Notes under the pieces: model-generated | What the model was told of the DNA's origin: nothing | What the model saw: only the letters and a program-made list of their open reading frames with translations | The model's database searches: none | In this document: one piece after another, positions 50,676-60,427 of the stretch | Layout of the letters: each line of letters starts with the position of its first letter | How positions within the stretch are numbered: the stretch's first letter is position 1 | NCBI RefSeq assembly: GCF_018332655.1 | Contig: NZ_BOQL01000044.1 | Coordinates: forward strand, 99,863 to 163,862 | DNA from: Actinoplanes auranticolor | Lineage (GTDB): Bacteria > Actinomycetota > Actinomycetes > Mycobacteriales > Micromonosporaceae | Length of the DNA stretch: 64,000 bases | Reading direction: 5' to 3' | Translations under genes and position numbers: made by a program

Positions 50676-51521
50676 TCAGCCCTTGACCGCCCCGGCGGTG
50701 AGGCCGTTGACGATGTAGCGCTGCAGGAACTGGAAGACCAGGACCGTCGGGATCGCCGTGAGCAGGGTGCCCGCGCAGAACATGCCGAAGTTGTTGTTGC
50801 GCTCCCCTGCCACCAGGCCGTACATCCCGACCGACAGGGTCTTGGCGTCCGTGTCGGTCAGGAAGACGTTGGCGATCAGGAACTCGTTGATCGTGCCGAT
50901 GAAGGCCAGCAGGCCGGTCACCGCCAGGATCGGTGCGACCAGTGGCAGCAGGATCCGGAAGAAGGTCTGGGCGTGTGACGCACCGTCCATCGTGGCCGAC
51001 TCGTCCAGTTCCCTCGGCACCGTGTCGAAGAAGCCTTTCATCAGCCACGTGTTCACGCCCAGCGCGCCGCCCAGGTAGAGCAGGATCAGGCCCCAGGCCT
51101 GGTTGAAGCCGATGACCGGCCACAGGTCGGTGATGGTGGAGAACATCAGGAAGATGGCCACGATCGCCAGGAACTGCGGGAACATCTGGATCAGCAGCAG
51201 CGCCAGCAGGCCGATCCGGCGGCCGCGGAAACGCATCCGGCTGAAAGCGTACGCGGCCAACGCCGACAGGAACACCGATGCCAGCGCCGACAGGCCGGCG
51301 ATCAGGACGGAGTTGCCGAACCAGCGGGCGAAGTCCGTGTCGGTGAGCAGGTTGCCGAAGTTGCCGACCGACGCCCCGGTCGGCACGGCCGCGGTCGACG
51401 ACAGTGTGCCCAGCGGGTTCAGCGCCGCCGACACCACGAAGACGATCGGGAAGAGGGAGAAGACCAGGGCCAGCGCCGCGACGCCGTGCCGCCATCCGAC
51501 CCGGGCGAACCACTTGCTCAT
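50676..51521 (-). CDS. malG: Maltose/maltodextrin-type ABC permease MalG
   Basis: The 281-residue permease has six helices and the EAA motif PRELDESATMDGASHAQTFF, ending YIVNGLTAGAVKG as MalG proteins do. It overlaps the upstream malF stop by 3 nt (ATGA). With MalE and MalF it forms an importer for maltose or maltodextrins, matched with the nearby alpha-amylase. The ATPase (MsiK-type, usually shared) is not encoded here. Confidence 0.9.
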   Translation of the reverse strand: MSKWFARVGWRHGVAALALVFSLFPIVFVVSAALNPLGTLSSTAAVPTGASVGNFGNLLTDTDFARWFGNSVLIAGLSALASVFLSALAAYAFSRMRFRGRRIGLLALLLIQMFPQFLAIVAIFLMFSTITDLWPVIGFNQAWGLILLYLGGALGVNTWLMKGFFDTVPRELDESATMDGASHAQTFFRILLPLVAPILAVTGLLAFIGTINEFLIANVFLTDTDAKTLSVGMYGLVAGERNNNFGMFCAGTLLTAIPTVLVFQFLQRYIVNGLTAGAVKG

Positions 51522-53107
51522 GAGTAGACCTCTTCCTGGCGGCGGGTCCGGCGGAAGCTGACCGTGGAGATCACCGCGACGATCACGAAGATGAAGATGG
51601 ACACCGCCGCGGCGAAGCCGTACTCCGCGCCCGAGCCGCCGAACGCCAGCCGGTAGGTGTAGGTGATCAGCAGGTCGGTGGCCCCGTTGGCCGGGTTGTC
51701 GGCCGGGAACGGCGCGCCGTCGGTGGTCAGGTAGATCGCGTTGAAGTTGTTGAAGTTGAACGCGAACGACGAGATCAGCAGCGGCGTCAGCGCCACCAGC
51801 AGCAGCGGCAGGGTGACCCGCTTGAGCGACTGCCACGGCGACGCCCCGTCGATGCGGGACGCCTCGGACAGCTCGGGCGGGATGGCCTGCAGTGCACCGG
51901 TGGCGACCAGGAACATGTACGGGTAGCCCAGCCACAGCTGCACCAGGATCACCGCGATCCGGGCGGACGCGGCCCCGCCGAACCAGTCCACGTCCAGCCC
52001 GAACAGGTTGTTGATCAGCCCGAAGTCGGTGTTGAACATGTCCCGCCAGACCAGCAGCATCGCGAACGACGGCATCGCGTAGGGCAGCACCAGCAGGGTG
52101 CGGTAGAGGCCGCGCCCGCGGACCCGTGGCGAGTGCAGGGCCAGCGCACAGCCCAGCCCGAGCACGAAGGTCCCGCCGGTGGAGGCCAGGGCGAAGATCA
52201 GGTTCCAGATCAGGGTACGGGCGAACGGGCCGGCGATCGCCGCGTCGGTGACCAGCCGGGTGAAGTTGCTCAGCCCGACGCCGACCCGCCAGCCCTGGGC
52301 CAGCCGCTCGCCGTCGGCCGCCACGAACGCGCCCACCTCCTCGTCCGCGGTCCAGGTCCGGCCCGTGGTGGTGTCCCGGACACAGTCGCAGCCGGCGTCG
52401 TACGCCCGCCCGGCCTTGCCTTCGTACGCCCGCGACAGTCCCTGCGAGCGGATCGCCCCGCCCGGGGTCGGCACGGCCAGGCCGGTGATCTCCCGGCTGC
52501 GCGCGCTGGCCTGACCGCCGTTGAGCAGCGTGTAGCCCGCGGCGGCGGTGACCCGGCCGGTCGCGTTGACGGTGACGTCACCGGCCGGCAGCTCCTCGAG
52601 CCCGTCGCGGGTGCCGGCCGAGACGACCCGGGTCGCCGGGTCGGTCACCAGGAACGTCAGCGGCCCGGTCGCCGGGTCGCCGGTGGTGGCGACCGTCAGC
52701 GCGTACTCGGTCGAGCCGGGCACCCGGGTGACCGACGCGGTCTGGATGGCCACGACGGCCTCCCGCTTGTCACCGCGGTGCCCGTCGCTGAAGTTGGTGA
52801 AGGCGGTGGCCGCCGTGTACGCCACCGGGAACAGCTGGAAGACGAGGAGGAACAGGGTGCCGGGCACGAGGTACTTGGCGGGCACCCGGCGGCGGCCGGT
52901 GTACAGGTAGAACAGTCCGGCGGTGGCGGCCAGCAGCACGGCCAGGCCGGTCCAGGCCCGCTCGGCGATCAGCGGGAACGCCGCCCAGACGGCGAGCCCG
53001 GCGACCAGCCCGAGCAGGGCGATCTTGACGAGGGGGCCGGCGAGGCCGCCCCGGCCGGGCCGCGGGGCCTCGGCCGGGGCGGTCTCCCGCTCCAGAAGAG
53101 CAGTCAT
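51518..53107 (-). CDS. malF: Maltose/maltodextrin-type ABC permease MalF
   Basis: The 529-residue permease has eight helices; like enteric MalF it carries a large extracytoplasmic insert of about 180 residues (residues 105-285, with TASVTRVPGSTEYALTVATT) between helices 3 and 4. The EAA motif reads SEASRIDGASPWQSLKRVTL. Start TGATG overlaps the malE stop. The insert would contact the loaded MalE lipoprotein. Confidence 0.92.
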   Translation of the reverse strand: MTALLERETAPAEAPRPGRGGLAGPLVKIALLGLVAGLAVWAAFPLIAERAWTGLAVLLAATAGLFYLYTGRRRVPAKYLVPGTLFLLVFQLFPVAYTAATAFTNFSDGHRGDKREAVVAIQTASVTRVPGSTEYALTVATTGDPATGPLTFLVTDPATRVVSAGTRDGLEELPAGDVTVNATGRVTAAAGYTLLNGGQASARSREITGLAVPTPGGAIRSQGLSRAYEGKAGRAYDAGCDCVRDTTTGRTWTADEEVGAFVAADGERLAQGWRVGVGLSNFTRLVTDAAIAGPFARTLIWNLIFALASTGGTFVLGLGCALALHSPRVRGRGLYRTLLVLPYAMPSFAMLLVWRDMFNTDFGLINNLFGLDVDWFGGAASARIAVILVQLWLGYPYMFLVATGALQAIPPELSEASRIDGASPWQSLKRVTLPLLLVALTPLLISSFAFNFNNFNAIYLTTDGAPFPADNPANGATDLLITYTYRLAFGGSGAEYGFAAAVSIFIFVIVAVISTVSFRRTRRQEEVYS

Positions 53108-54360
53108 CAGTTGATCTGGCCCGAGATCGTCTTGGCCGCGGCGGTCAGCGCCGTCTTGGGGTCGGCGCCGCCGACCACGGCGGACTCCGCCTTGCTGAAC
53201 GGGTCCCAGACCGACGCCATCTCCGGGATCGCCGGCAGCGGCACCGCGTTCCGGCCGGCCTCGACGAACTTGGCCAGGTCCGGGTCGGCCCCCTTGACCT
53301 GGTCGTAGGCGGCGGTCAGCACCGGCGGGCGGGGCTCGGCCTGGTACAGCGCCACGGCCAGCTCCGGCGTGGTGACGTAGTTGGTGACGAACTCCTGCGC
53401 CAGCGCCTTGTTCTTGCCCTTGGCCGCCACGTAGAACGACTGCACACCCAGGAAGGGCTGGGCCGGTTTCGCACCGGCGAACCCGGGGACGGGCGAGATG
53501 TCGTACGCGATCTTGGCCTTCTTCACGTCGGTGACCGCCCACGGCCCGGAGACCAGGTACGCGCACTTGCCCGCGGTGAAGGTGGCGATGGAGTTCTCCA
53601 CGGTGATCGACCGCTTCAGGGCGCCGTCACCCTTCTCGCCCAGCGCCCGGATCTTCTGGAAGGCGGCGATCGACTCGGGCTTGGCGATGCCGAGGTCGTT
53701 CTTGTCGTAGTCGCCGTTGGCCGCGGTGCCGAACAGGTAGCCGCCGGCCGAGCTGAACAGCGGGTACGCGTGATAGGCGTCGCCGTTCTGTCCCACCTGG
53801 AGGCAGAGCAGCTCACTCGCCTTCTTGCCGGCCCGAAGCTTCTTGGCCTGCGCGACCAGGTCCTCCATGGTGGCCGGGGCCTCGGGGGCGAGCTCGGTGT
53901 TGCGGATCAGCGCCAGGTTCTCGGTCGCGTACGGCACGCCGTAGACCTGGCCGTTGAAGGTGACCGCCTTGACCGCGTTCGGGGCCAGGCCCTGTTGCTG
54001 GGCGGCGGTCAGCTGCACCGGGTCGATCGTGCCGTTCTGCACGAGGTTGCCGATCCAGTCGTGCGCGCCGACCATCACGTCCGGCCCACTGCCCTGCTGC
54101 GACGCGGTGACGAAGGTGGTCTGCTGGTCCTTGGAGATGGCCTGGACCTCGACGGTGACGCCGTTCTCCTGCCCGAACCGGTCGGCGAACGGCTTCAGGG
54201 CGGCGGCCCGCTTGTCGTCGCCCCAGATCACCAGCTTGCCGCCGGCCCCGGCGGGGGCCGCGGAGGTGGGGGTAGCGGGATCGTCCGAGCCGCCGCTGCA
54301 GCCCGTGGCGGCCAGCGCCAGGGTGAGGGCGGTGACGACACCCGCGGTACGGATGCGCAT
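53107..54360 (-). CDS. malE: Maltose/maltodextrin-binding lipoprotein MalE
   Basis: The 417-residue protein has a lipoprotein signal (ALTLALAATGC) and MalE signatures: LVIWGDDKRAAALKPFADRF, GPDVMVGAHDWIGNLVQNGT, VYGVPYATENLALIRNTELA and AYDISPVPGF. AGGAG precedes the ATG. It heads the malEFG operon and is divergent from the LacI gene, which is the likely repressor. Confidence 0.92.
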   Translation of the reverse strand: MRIRTAGVVTALTLALAATGCSGGSDDPATPTSAAPAGAGGKLVIWGDDKRAAALKPFADRFGQENGVTVEVQAISKDQQTTFVTASQQGSGPDVMVGAHDWIGNLVQNGTIDPVQLTAAQQQGLAPNAVKAVTFNGQVYGVPYATENLALIRNTELAPEAPATMEDLVAQAKKLRAGKKASELLCLQVGQNGDAYHAYPLFSSAGGYLFGTAANGDYDKNDLGIAKPESIAAFQKIRALGEKGDGALKRSITVENSIATFTAGKCAYLVSGPWAVTDVKKAKIAYDISPVPGFAGAKPAQPFLGVQSFYVAAKGKNKALAQEFVTNYVTTPELAVALYQAEPRPPVLTAAYDQVKGADPDLAKFVEAGRNAVPLPAIPEMASVWDPFSKAESAVVGGADPKTALTAAAKTISGQIN

Positions 54361-54578
54361 AGTCTTCTCCTATCGGGCACAGCACGGCACCCGAAGAGGT
54401 GGCAGGGACATAAAGGGGGGAACCGGAAGCAAGGCCCCGATAGGCCCTGCCCGGCTGTTGCGGGGACGTTAGCAAGGGATTTCCGTGAATGGAAGGGCTT
54501 GCAATGGCTTCGCAAGAAGTTCCAGGAGCGATTCGCCCACCGTCCCGCATCGCGGACGGCTCTATAGTGACGCCCATG
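54361..54578. promoter_or_regulatory. malEFG/LacI divergent regulatory region
   Basis: CTTGC-N9-GCAAG (54498-54516) is an inverted repeat between the malE and LacI starts, matching the CTTGCGCAAG site before the amylase. Related half-sites (TAGCAAGG, near 54471) lie nearby. TATAGT (54563-54568) precedes the LacI ATG by 7 nt, a leaderless promoter. Confidence 0.6.
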
Positions 54579-55634
54579 CGCGCACGTTTGTCCGACATCG
54601 CGCGCCAGGCCGAGGTCAGCGAGGCGACGGTGTCGCGGGTCCTCAACGACCGGCCCGGCGTCTCCACCGAAACCCGCCAGGCCGTGCTGACCGCCCTCGA
54701 CGTGCTGGGTTACGAACGGCCCGAGCGGTTGCGCAAGCGCAGCGCCGGGCTGGTCGGACTGATCGTCCCGGAGCTGGAGAACCCGATCTTCCCGGCCTTC
54801 GCGCAGACGATCGAGTCGGCGCTGTCGCAGAGCGGCTTCACCCCGGTGCTGTGCACCCAGACGCCCGGCGGCGTCACCGAGGACGAGTACGTGGAGATGC
54901 TGCTCGACCGCCAGGTGTCCGGCATCGTGTTCGTCTCGGGCCTGCACGCCGACACCACCGCCGACCACGAGCGCTACCGCCGCCTGGTGCAGCGCCCGCT
55001 GCCGATCGTGCTGATCAACGGGTACGCCGAGGGTCTGGACGCCCCGTTCATCTTCTGCGACGACCGGCTGGCCGGCGAGCTGGCGGTGTCCCACCTGGTC
55101 GCGCTCGGGCACACCCGGATCGGTTTCGTCTCGGGGCCCGACCGGTTCCTCAACGTGCAGCGCAAGCTGGCCGGTTACCGTGCCGCCATGCGCCGTGAGC
55201 TGGGCGCGAGCGACCGCGAGCTGGACGAGCTGGTCGCCCTGACCCTGTTCGGGGTCGAGGGTGGCGAGGTGGCGGCGGGCCAGCTGCTCAGCCGCGGGGT
55301 CACCGGCATCGTCTGCGGTTCGGACCTGATGGCCCTGGGTGCGATCCGGGCCGCGCGCCGGCGCGAGCTGAGCGTGCCGCGCGACGTCTCGGTGGTGGGC
55401 TTCGACGACTCACCGCTGATCGCGTTCACCGATCCGCCGCTGACCACGCTGCGCCAGCCGGTGGCGGCGATGGGCAACGCGGCGATCCGCCAGCTCGTCG
55501 ACGAGATCAACGGCCACGGCGCGCCCCGCTCGGAGTACGTCTTCTCCCCCGAGCTGGTGGTGCGCGGCTCCACTGCGATCCACAAGGCCGGCCGCACCGC
55601 CGAGAGCGTGGACGTCACCGCCGCACTGACGTAG
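54576..55634 (+). CDS. LacI-family regulator of the maltodextrin/starch genes
   Basis: The 352-residue repressor has an N-terminal HTH LSDIARQAEVSEATVSRVLN, hinge helix and a sugar-sensing domain (LVGLIVPELENPIFPAFAQT, ITGIVCGSDLMALGAIRAAR, VSVVGFDDSPLIAFTDPPLT). ATG 54576 is supported by the TATAGT -10 element at 7 nt; an upstream start at 54489 would fall inside the promoter. Gene order (malE operon on one side, amylase on the other) and shared CTTGC/GCAAG sites point to MalR/AglR-type control. Confidence 0.9.
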   Translation: MRARLSDIARQAEVSEATVSRVLNDRPGVSTETRQAVLTALDVLGYERPERLRKRSAGLVGLIVPELENPIFPAFAQTIESALSQSGFTPVLCTQTPGGVTEDEYVEMLLDRQVSGIVFVSGLHADTTADHERYRRLVQRPLPIVLINGYAEGLDAPFIFCDDRLAGELAVSHLVALGHTRIGFVSGPDRFLNVQRKLAGYRAAMRRELGASDRELDELVALTLFGVEGGEVAAGQLLSRGVTGIVCGSDLMALGAIRAARRRELSVPRDVSVVGFDDSPLIAFTDPPLTTLRQPVAAMGNAAIRQLVDEINGHGAPRSEYVFSPELVVRGSTAIHKAGRTAESVDVTAALT

Positions 55635-55909
55635 TCGCGTAACGCTTGTTAAGTTGATCTTTGAAAGTTCTTGCCGGTGGTATGACCTGCGAGAACGCCC
55701 GCGACCTGCCGTTTCGTGGGGCCAGCACTCTTGATCAACCGTCTTTGCTGCAAGGCGAACGTGACGTGATCGGGCATTCCGGGCGCATGTATCGAGAGCG
55801 GTCGCTTTACCGGTGGGAAACACCCTGGTAACTTTCCGGCACTTGCGCAAGAAGTTTCACGGTGCCGTCCCCCGCCGTACCGCTCCTCGCGTCCCTGGAG
55901 GTTCTGCGA
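55635..55909 (+). promoter_or_regulatory. Alpha-amylase upstream region with CTTGCGCAAG operator
   Basis: This 275-bp spacer has no gene. CTTGCGCAAG (55842-55851) is a perfect palindrome, framed by AACTT and AAGTT arms (55830-55856), about 58 bp before the amylase ATG. AT-rich patches near 55650-55670 could hold the LacI-gene terminator or promoters. Confidence 0.6.
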
Positions 55910-57697
55910 ATGCGTACCCGTCAGGTTGTCGCCGCCGCGACAACCGCTGTCCTGGCCACGGCCCTGCTGGCCGTCGGCATCGTCCGCAACGCCGAGAACG
56001 CCGAGGCCTCCACCGCCTCCCCCGGCGCCAAGGACGTCATCGTCCACCTCTTCGAATGGCCCTGGGCCTCGGTCGCCACCGAGTGCACCACCACGCTGGG
56101 GCCCAAGGGCTTCGGCGGGGTGCAGGTCTCCCCACCGCAGGAGCACGTGGTGCTGCCGGGCAGCGGCTATCCCTGGTGGCAGGACTACCAGCCGGTCAGC
56201 TACCAGCTCACCACCCGCCGCGGTGACCGCAACGCCTTCGCCAGCATGGTGCGGACCTGCCACGCGGCCGGCGTGAAGATCTACGTCGACGCGGTCGTCA
56301 ACCACATGGCCGGCGGCGCGTCCACCGGCACCGGCAGCGGCGGCACCGGCTACAGCCACTACGCGTACCCGGCTGTGCCCTACGGCAACGACGACTTCCA
56401 CCACTGCGGGCGCAACGGCAACGACGACATCGCCAACTACGGCGACAAGTGGGAGGTGCAGAACTGCGAGCTGGTCGACCTGTCCGACCTCAAGACCGAG
56501 TCGTCGTACGTGCGCGGCAAGCTCACCGCGTACCTGAACGACCTGGTGTCGCTGGGCGTCGACGGCTTCCGGGTGGACGCGGCCAAGCACATGCCGGCCG
56601 GCGACATGGCGGCGTTCCTCGCGCCGGTGACCGGCGACCCGTATGTCTTCTCCGAGGTGATCGAGGGCGGCGCGGGTGAGCCCACGCCTGAGGAGTACGC
56701 CGGCTTCGGCGACGTGACCGAGTTCCGCTACGGCGACGTGGTGGGCGGCGCGTTCCAGAACGGCAACCTGGCCAACCTGAACAACCTGGCGAGCTCGATG
56801 CGGCTCGGCTCCGGTGACGCGGTGGCCTTCGTGGACAACCACGACACCCAGCGCAACGGCCGGGCCAAACTGACCTACCGGAACGGCTCCGCGTACGCGC
56901 TGGCCGAGGCCTTCATGATCGCCTGGCCGTACGGTGTCCCGCAGGTCATGTCCAGCTTCACGTTCTCCGGGCCCGACGCCGGGCCGCCCGCCGCGAGTAA
57001 CGGCACCACCAACCAGGTGAGCTGCGGCAACGGCTGGGAGTGCGAGCACCGCTGGCGCACCACCGCCAACATGGTCGCGCTGCGCAACACGGCGGCCGGC
57101 GCCGGCGTCACCAACTGGTGGAGCAACGGCTCGAACCAGATCGCCTTCGGCCGGGGTAGCACCGGGTACGTGGCGTTCAACCGCTCCGGCGCGGCGCTGA
57201 CCCGGACGTTCCAGACCTCGCTGCCGGCCGGCACCTACTGCGACGTGATGGCCGGGGACCTCTCCGGGGGCTCGTGCACCGGCCCGGCGTACACGGTGAA
57301 CGGCAGCGGCCAGGTCACCGCGACCGTCGCCGCCAACGCCGCGCTCGCCCTGCACACCAACGCCCGTACCAGCGGGACCGGCACGCCGCCGGCCGGCTGC
57401 ACCACCGCGGCGACCACCTTCGCGGCGACCGTCAGCACCACGTTCGGTCAGAACGTCTTCGTCACCGGCAACACGGCGGCGCTGGGCAACTGGAACCCGG
57501 CGAACGCGGTCGCGCTGTCCTCGGCGACGTACCCGGTCTGGCGGGCGACGGTGTCGCTGCCGGGCAATACCGCGGTGGAGTACAAGTACATCAAGAAGGA
57601 GGGGTCGGCCGTGGTGTGGGAGAGCGACCCGAACCGTACGCGGACCACTGCCGCGGCCTCGCCGTGCACGGCGACCTGGGCCGACACCTGGCGCTGA
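55910..57697 (+). CDS. Secreted GH13 alpha-amylase with CBM20
   Basis: The 595-residue enzyme starts at ATG 55910 behind GGAGG. It has a signal peptide (to about residue 33), a GH13 barrel with IYVDAVVNHM, nucleophile Asp in GFRVDAAKHM, acid/base Glu in FSEVIEGG and the third Asp in VAFVDNHDTQRN, a domain C, and a C-terminal CBM20 starch-binding module (about 495-595, VFVTGNTAALGNWNPANAV). It releases maltodextrins for the malEFG importer. It shares an operator type with malEFG. Confidence 0.94.
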   Translation: MRTRQVVAAATTAVLATALLAVGIVRNAENAEASTASPGAKDVIVHLFEWPWASVATECTTTLGPKGFGGVQVSPPQEHVVLPGSGYPWWQDYQPVSYQLTTRRGDRNAFASMVRTCHAAGVKIYVDAVVNHMAGGASTGTGSGGTGYSHYAYPAVPYGNDDFHHCGRNGNDDIANYGDKWEVQNCELVDLSDLKTESSYVRGKLTAYLNDLVSLGVDGFRVDAAKHMPAGDMAAFLAPVTGDPYVFSEVIEGGAGEPTPEEYAGFGDVTEFRYGDVVGGAFQNGNLANLNNLASSMRLGSGDAVAFVDNHDTQRNGRAKLTYRNGSAYALAEAFMIAWPYGVPQVMSSFTFSGPDAGPPAASNGTTNQVSCGNGWECEHRWRTTANMVALRNTAAGAGVTNWWSNGSNQIAFGRGSTGYVAFNRSGAALTRTFQTSLPAGTYCDVMAGDLSGGSCTGPAYTVNGSGQVTATVAANAALALHTNARTSGTGTPPAGCTTAATTFAATVSTTFGQNVFVTGNTAALGNWNPANAVALSSATYPVWRATVSLPGNTAVEYKYIKKEGSAVVWESDPNRTRTTAAASPCTATWADTWR

Positions 57698-57702
57698 CCA
57701 CC

Positions 57703-57744
57703 CCGGCCGCCGTCACCCACCTGCGGGCGGGTGGCGGCGGCCGG
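57703..57744. terminator. Bidirectional terminator hairpin
   Basis: CCGGCCGCCGTCACCC (57703-57718) pairs with GGGTGGCGGCGGCCGG (57729-57744) with one wobble over 16 bp, loop of 10 nt, between convergent amylase and dehydrogenase genes. Confidence 0.8.
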
Positions 57745-57746
57745 CC

Positions 57747-58670
57747 TCAGGACCGCAGCACCACGTTGACCGGCTCCGCGCCGGCCAGCAGCAGGTCGAG
57801 CTGCCGGCGCACCAGCCGGGCCACCCGCGGCAGCATGGCGCTGGACATGCCGCCGGCGTGCGGGCTGATCAGCACGTTCGGCAGCCGGAACAGCTCATGG
57901 CCGGCCGGCAGCGGCTCCGGATCGGTGACGTCGAGCGCGAACCGCAGCCGCCCGGCGCTCGCCTCCCGCACGATCGCGGCGGTGTCCGCCACCCGCCCGC
58001 GCGCGACGTTGACGACGATCGCACCGTCGGGCAGCGCGGCCAGGAGAGCGGCGTCGACCAGATGCACGGTGTCCTCGGTCAGCGGCACCCCGACGATGAC
58101 GACCTCGCAGGTGGGCAGCAGCTCCGGCAGTTCCGCGATGCCGTGCACACCCTCGCGGGCGGTACGCGCGACCCGTACGAGCTCCACCTCGAACGGCGCC
58201 AGCCGTGCCTCGACCGCCCGCCCGACCCCGCCCTGCCCGAGCACCAGCACCCGCCGGTCGGCCAGGCTCGGATACCAGTCGGGCGCGATCGGCCCGCCGG
58301 CCCGGACGTAGTCGGGGATGCCGCGCTGCGCGGCGAGCAGCAGCGCGAGGGCCAGCTCGGCGGTGGAGGTCTCGTGCACCCCGCGCGCGTTGGCGTAGAC
58401 CTGCCCGGGCGGCAGCGCCTCGGCGACGCCGTCGTAGCCCAGATACTGCGCCTGAACCAGCCGGGTCCGCACCCCGGCCAGCCGGCGCAGGTGCTCGTTG
58501 CCCGGCACGTACGGCACGACCACGAGATCGATGTCCTCGGCGGGCGCGGGACCGGTCATGTCCCAGCGCAGCAGCTCCACTCCGGGCGGGACGTCACCCA
58601 GCGCCTGGGCGAGCCGCTCGTCCGGCAGACTGACCCGTAACCCGGTGCCCGCCCGTGCTGGTGCATTCAC
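57747..58670 (-). CDS. D-2-hydroxyacid dehydrogenase family protein
   Basis: The 307-residue enzyme has an NAD(P)-binding RVLVLGQGGVGRAVEARL, catalytic Arg in VNVARGRVADT, Glu in VTDPEPLPAGHELF and His in VLISPHAGGMSSAM. The substrate is an unknown 2-ketoacid (glyoxylate or hydroxypyruvate-like). ATG 58670 is the first start; no RBS stands out. It is divergent from the hydrolase terminator region. Confidence 0.88.
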   Translation of the reverse strand: MNAPARAGTGLRVSLPDERLAQALGDVPPGVELLRWDMTGPAPAEDIDLVVVPYVPGNEHLRRLAGVRTRLVQAQYLGYDGVAEALPPGQVYANARGVHETSTAELALALLLAAQRGIPDYVRAGGPIAPDWYPSLADRRVLVLGQGGVGRAVEARLAPFEVELVRVARTAREGVHGIAELPELLPTCEVVIVGVPLTEDTVHLVDAALLAALPDGAIVVNVARGRVADTAAIVREASAGRLRFALDVTDPEPLPAGHELFRLPNVLISPHAGGMSSAMLPRVARLVRRQLDLLLAGAEPVNVVLRS

Positions 58671-58755
58671 GTGTCGCTACCTTCCGGCGACGCCGGCTGC
58701 TGGACACCCGGCGGAGGTTCTGGTCGGTCGCCATTATGGCCGGAGACAGGCGGCG

Positions 58756-58784
58756 GGAGGGCCGGCATCAGCTGCCGGCCCTCC
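58756..58784. terminator. Terminator of the sigma/SBP/hydrolase operon
   Basis: GGAGGGCCGGCA (58756-58767) pairs perfectly over 12 bp with TGCCGGCCCTCC (58773-58784), loop 5 nt, 12 bp past the hydrolase stop. Confidence 0.8.
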
Positions 58785-58795
58785 CCCCTCACCCC

Positions 58796-60400
58796 CTACC
58801 GGACCGCGGTCGGCACCGTCGACGGTTCCCACGTCGGCGGGGTCGCCGCGATCGCTTCCCGCAAGGTGGCGAACCGGGATCCGGAGGCCGGCGCCCCGGT
58901 CACCGTCGCCACCGCGAAGCGCACCAGCCGTTCCCGTACGTAGGCCACGTTGGCCGGCCCGTGCTCGTTCTCCGAGTGCGGCCCGCGCACCAGCGCCAGC
59001 TCGGCCCGGCCGCCGGCCCGCCGGTACGCGCTGAACGACGCCAGCGGGCCCTGGTATTCGTCCCACGCTCCCTGAGCGATGAACGTGGCCGGCCAGTCGC
59101 CCATGCCGGCCAGGGGTTCGCTGGTGGGCAAATAGATGAAGTGGTTCACCTCGGCCTGCGCGGCCGCGTAGATCAGGTCGCCCGGGTCGTAGAACGGGTG
59201 TCCCCACTGCGCCGACAGGATGAGCGCGCCGCGGATGTTGCGGTGGCCCCACGGCTCGGAGCAGGGCCGGCCCGGGGTGTCCAGGGCACACCAGCGGTGC
59301 AGGTTGGCGTTCATCGCCCACTGGGTCGCGTACGCGCCCTGGCTGGCCCCGCCCAGCAGGATCGGCATGGTCCGGGCCAGGTGGCCGTCGCCCAGCAGCC
59401 GCCGGACCGCGGCGCCGCCGGTACGGGTCACGCCGTCCGGTCCCAGCGCCCGCAGGCCGGTGCCGTCCTGCAGCGCGTCCACCATGCGCAGCATGTCCAG
59501 GCCCTGCTGCAGGGTGTTGTCCGCGCTGAGCCCTCCGGAGATGCCGTGGCCGCGCTTGTCCACGGTGAGCACGTCGAAGCCGGCCTTGTGCAGCGCGAGC
59601 AGGTACTCCCGCCACTGCCGCGCACCCCATTTCTCGGTGCCCCGGGACGGATAGCTGAGGCCCACGTACGCCCCCGTGGCGTCCTCGGCGTAGAGCGGGT
59701 CGGCCGGGTCCTGCACGGCCGTCGTCTCGATGGTCCGGCCGCCGAGCAGCACCGCCAGCGCACGGATCCGCCGGCCGCCGGGAGCGCTCACCCCGCTGCC
59801 GCGCAGGTGCCAGCCGCGCAGCCGCACCGGCTCGGTGCTGCCCCGGTTGATCACCTCGTACGGTTCGGCCGGCACCGTGAACTCGACGGTGGACGTGCTC
59901 TTGTCCGCGGCGGCGATGCCCTCCCGGTACGGCGCGCGGGAGAAGTACGCGGGCCGCCGGATGTCCGCCAGGTCGACGCGCGCGGCGAACGGGTCGATGG
60001 CACCGTCGGGGTCGACGAGGCCGGTGGACCGGAACTGCCCGGGCTGGTATCCGGCCACGTCGGACAGCGCCGAGCAGGGCGGCGCGGCGCGGCACTCGTC
60101 GAGCCGGCGCTGCGCCGCGGCGAACGAGAACTCGTTCACCCGGTAGTCGCCGGCGTAGCCGGCCGGCGCGGGCGTGAGCCGGCTGAACGGCACGCACACG
60201 CGTCCCAGCTTGCGGTCCGGCACGGCGTAGCCCGCCATGACCTTGTTGTGCGGGTAGCCGACCTGCGCCGAGCAGTCGGCCGGCGGCGCGGCGGCGTTCT
60301 CGTCCGGCGGTGCTCCGTGTGCCGGGCCGGGCAGGGTGAGCAGGGACAGGACGAGCAGGACGCCGGTCGTCGCGGCGATCCGGGCATGCGGAATCAGCAC
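58796..60400 (-). CDS. Secreted alpha/beta-hydrolase, last gene of the ECF operon
   Basis: The 534-residue protein starts at GTG 60400 behind GGGAGG. It has a signal peptide (to about residue 29, PAHG), a roughly 180-residue N-terminal domain with four Cys, and an alpha/beta-hydrolase core: DVLTVDKRGHGISGG, nucleophile elbow ILLGGASQGAYATQWA, an acid region near AQGAWDEYQGP and His in VRGPHSENEHG. It may be an esterase or peptidase acting on an external polymer. It lies 27 bp downstream of the SBP-type regulator, so it is in the sigma-factor operon and perhaps its output. Confidence 0.8.
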   Translation of the reverse strand: MLIPHARIAATTGVLLVLSLLTLPGPAHGAPPDENAAAPPADCSAQVGYPHNKVMAGYAVPDRKLGRVCVPFSRLTPAPAGYAGDYRVNEFSFAAAQRRLDECRAAPPCSALSDVAGYQPGQFRSTGLVDPDGAIDPFAARVDLADIRRPAYFSRAPYREGIAAADKSTSTVEFTVPAEPYEVINRGSTEPVRLRGWHLRGSGVSAPGGRRIRALAVLLGGRTIETTAVQDPADPLYAEDATGAYVGLSYPSRGTEKWGARQWREYLLALHKAGFDVLTVDKRGHGISGGLSADNTLQQGLDMLRMVDALQDGTGLRALGPDGVTRTGGAAVRRLLGDGHLARTMPILLGGASQGAYATQWAMNANLHRWCALDTPGRPCSEPWGHRNIRGALILSAQWGHPFYDPGDLIYAAAQAEVNHFIYLPTSEPLAGMGDWPATFIAQGAWDEYQGPLASFSAYRRAGGRAELALVRGPHSENEHGPANVAYVRERLVRFAVATVTGAPASGSRFATLREAIAATPPTWEPSTVPTAVR

Positions 60401-60427
60401 AGGTGCCTCCCGTGATGGTGGTGGTGG

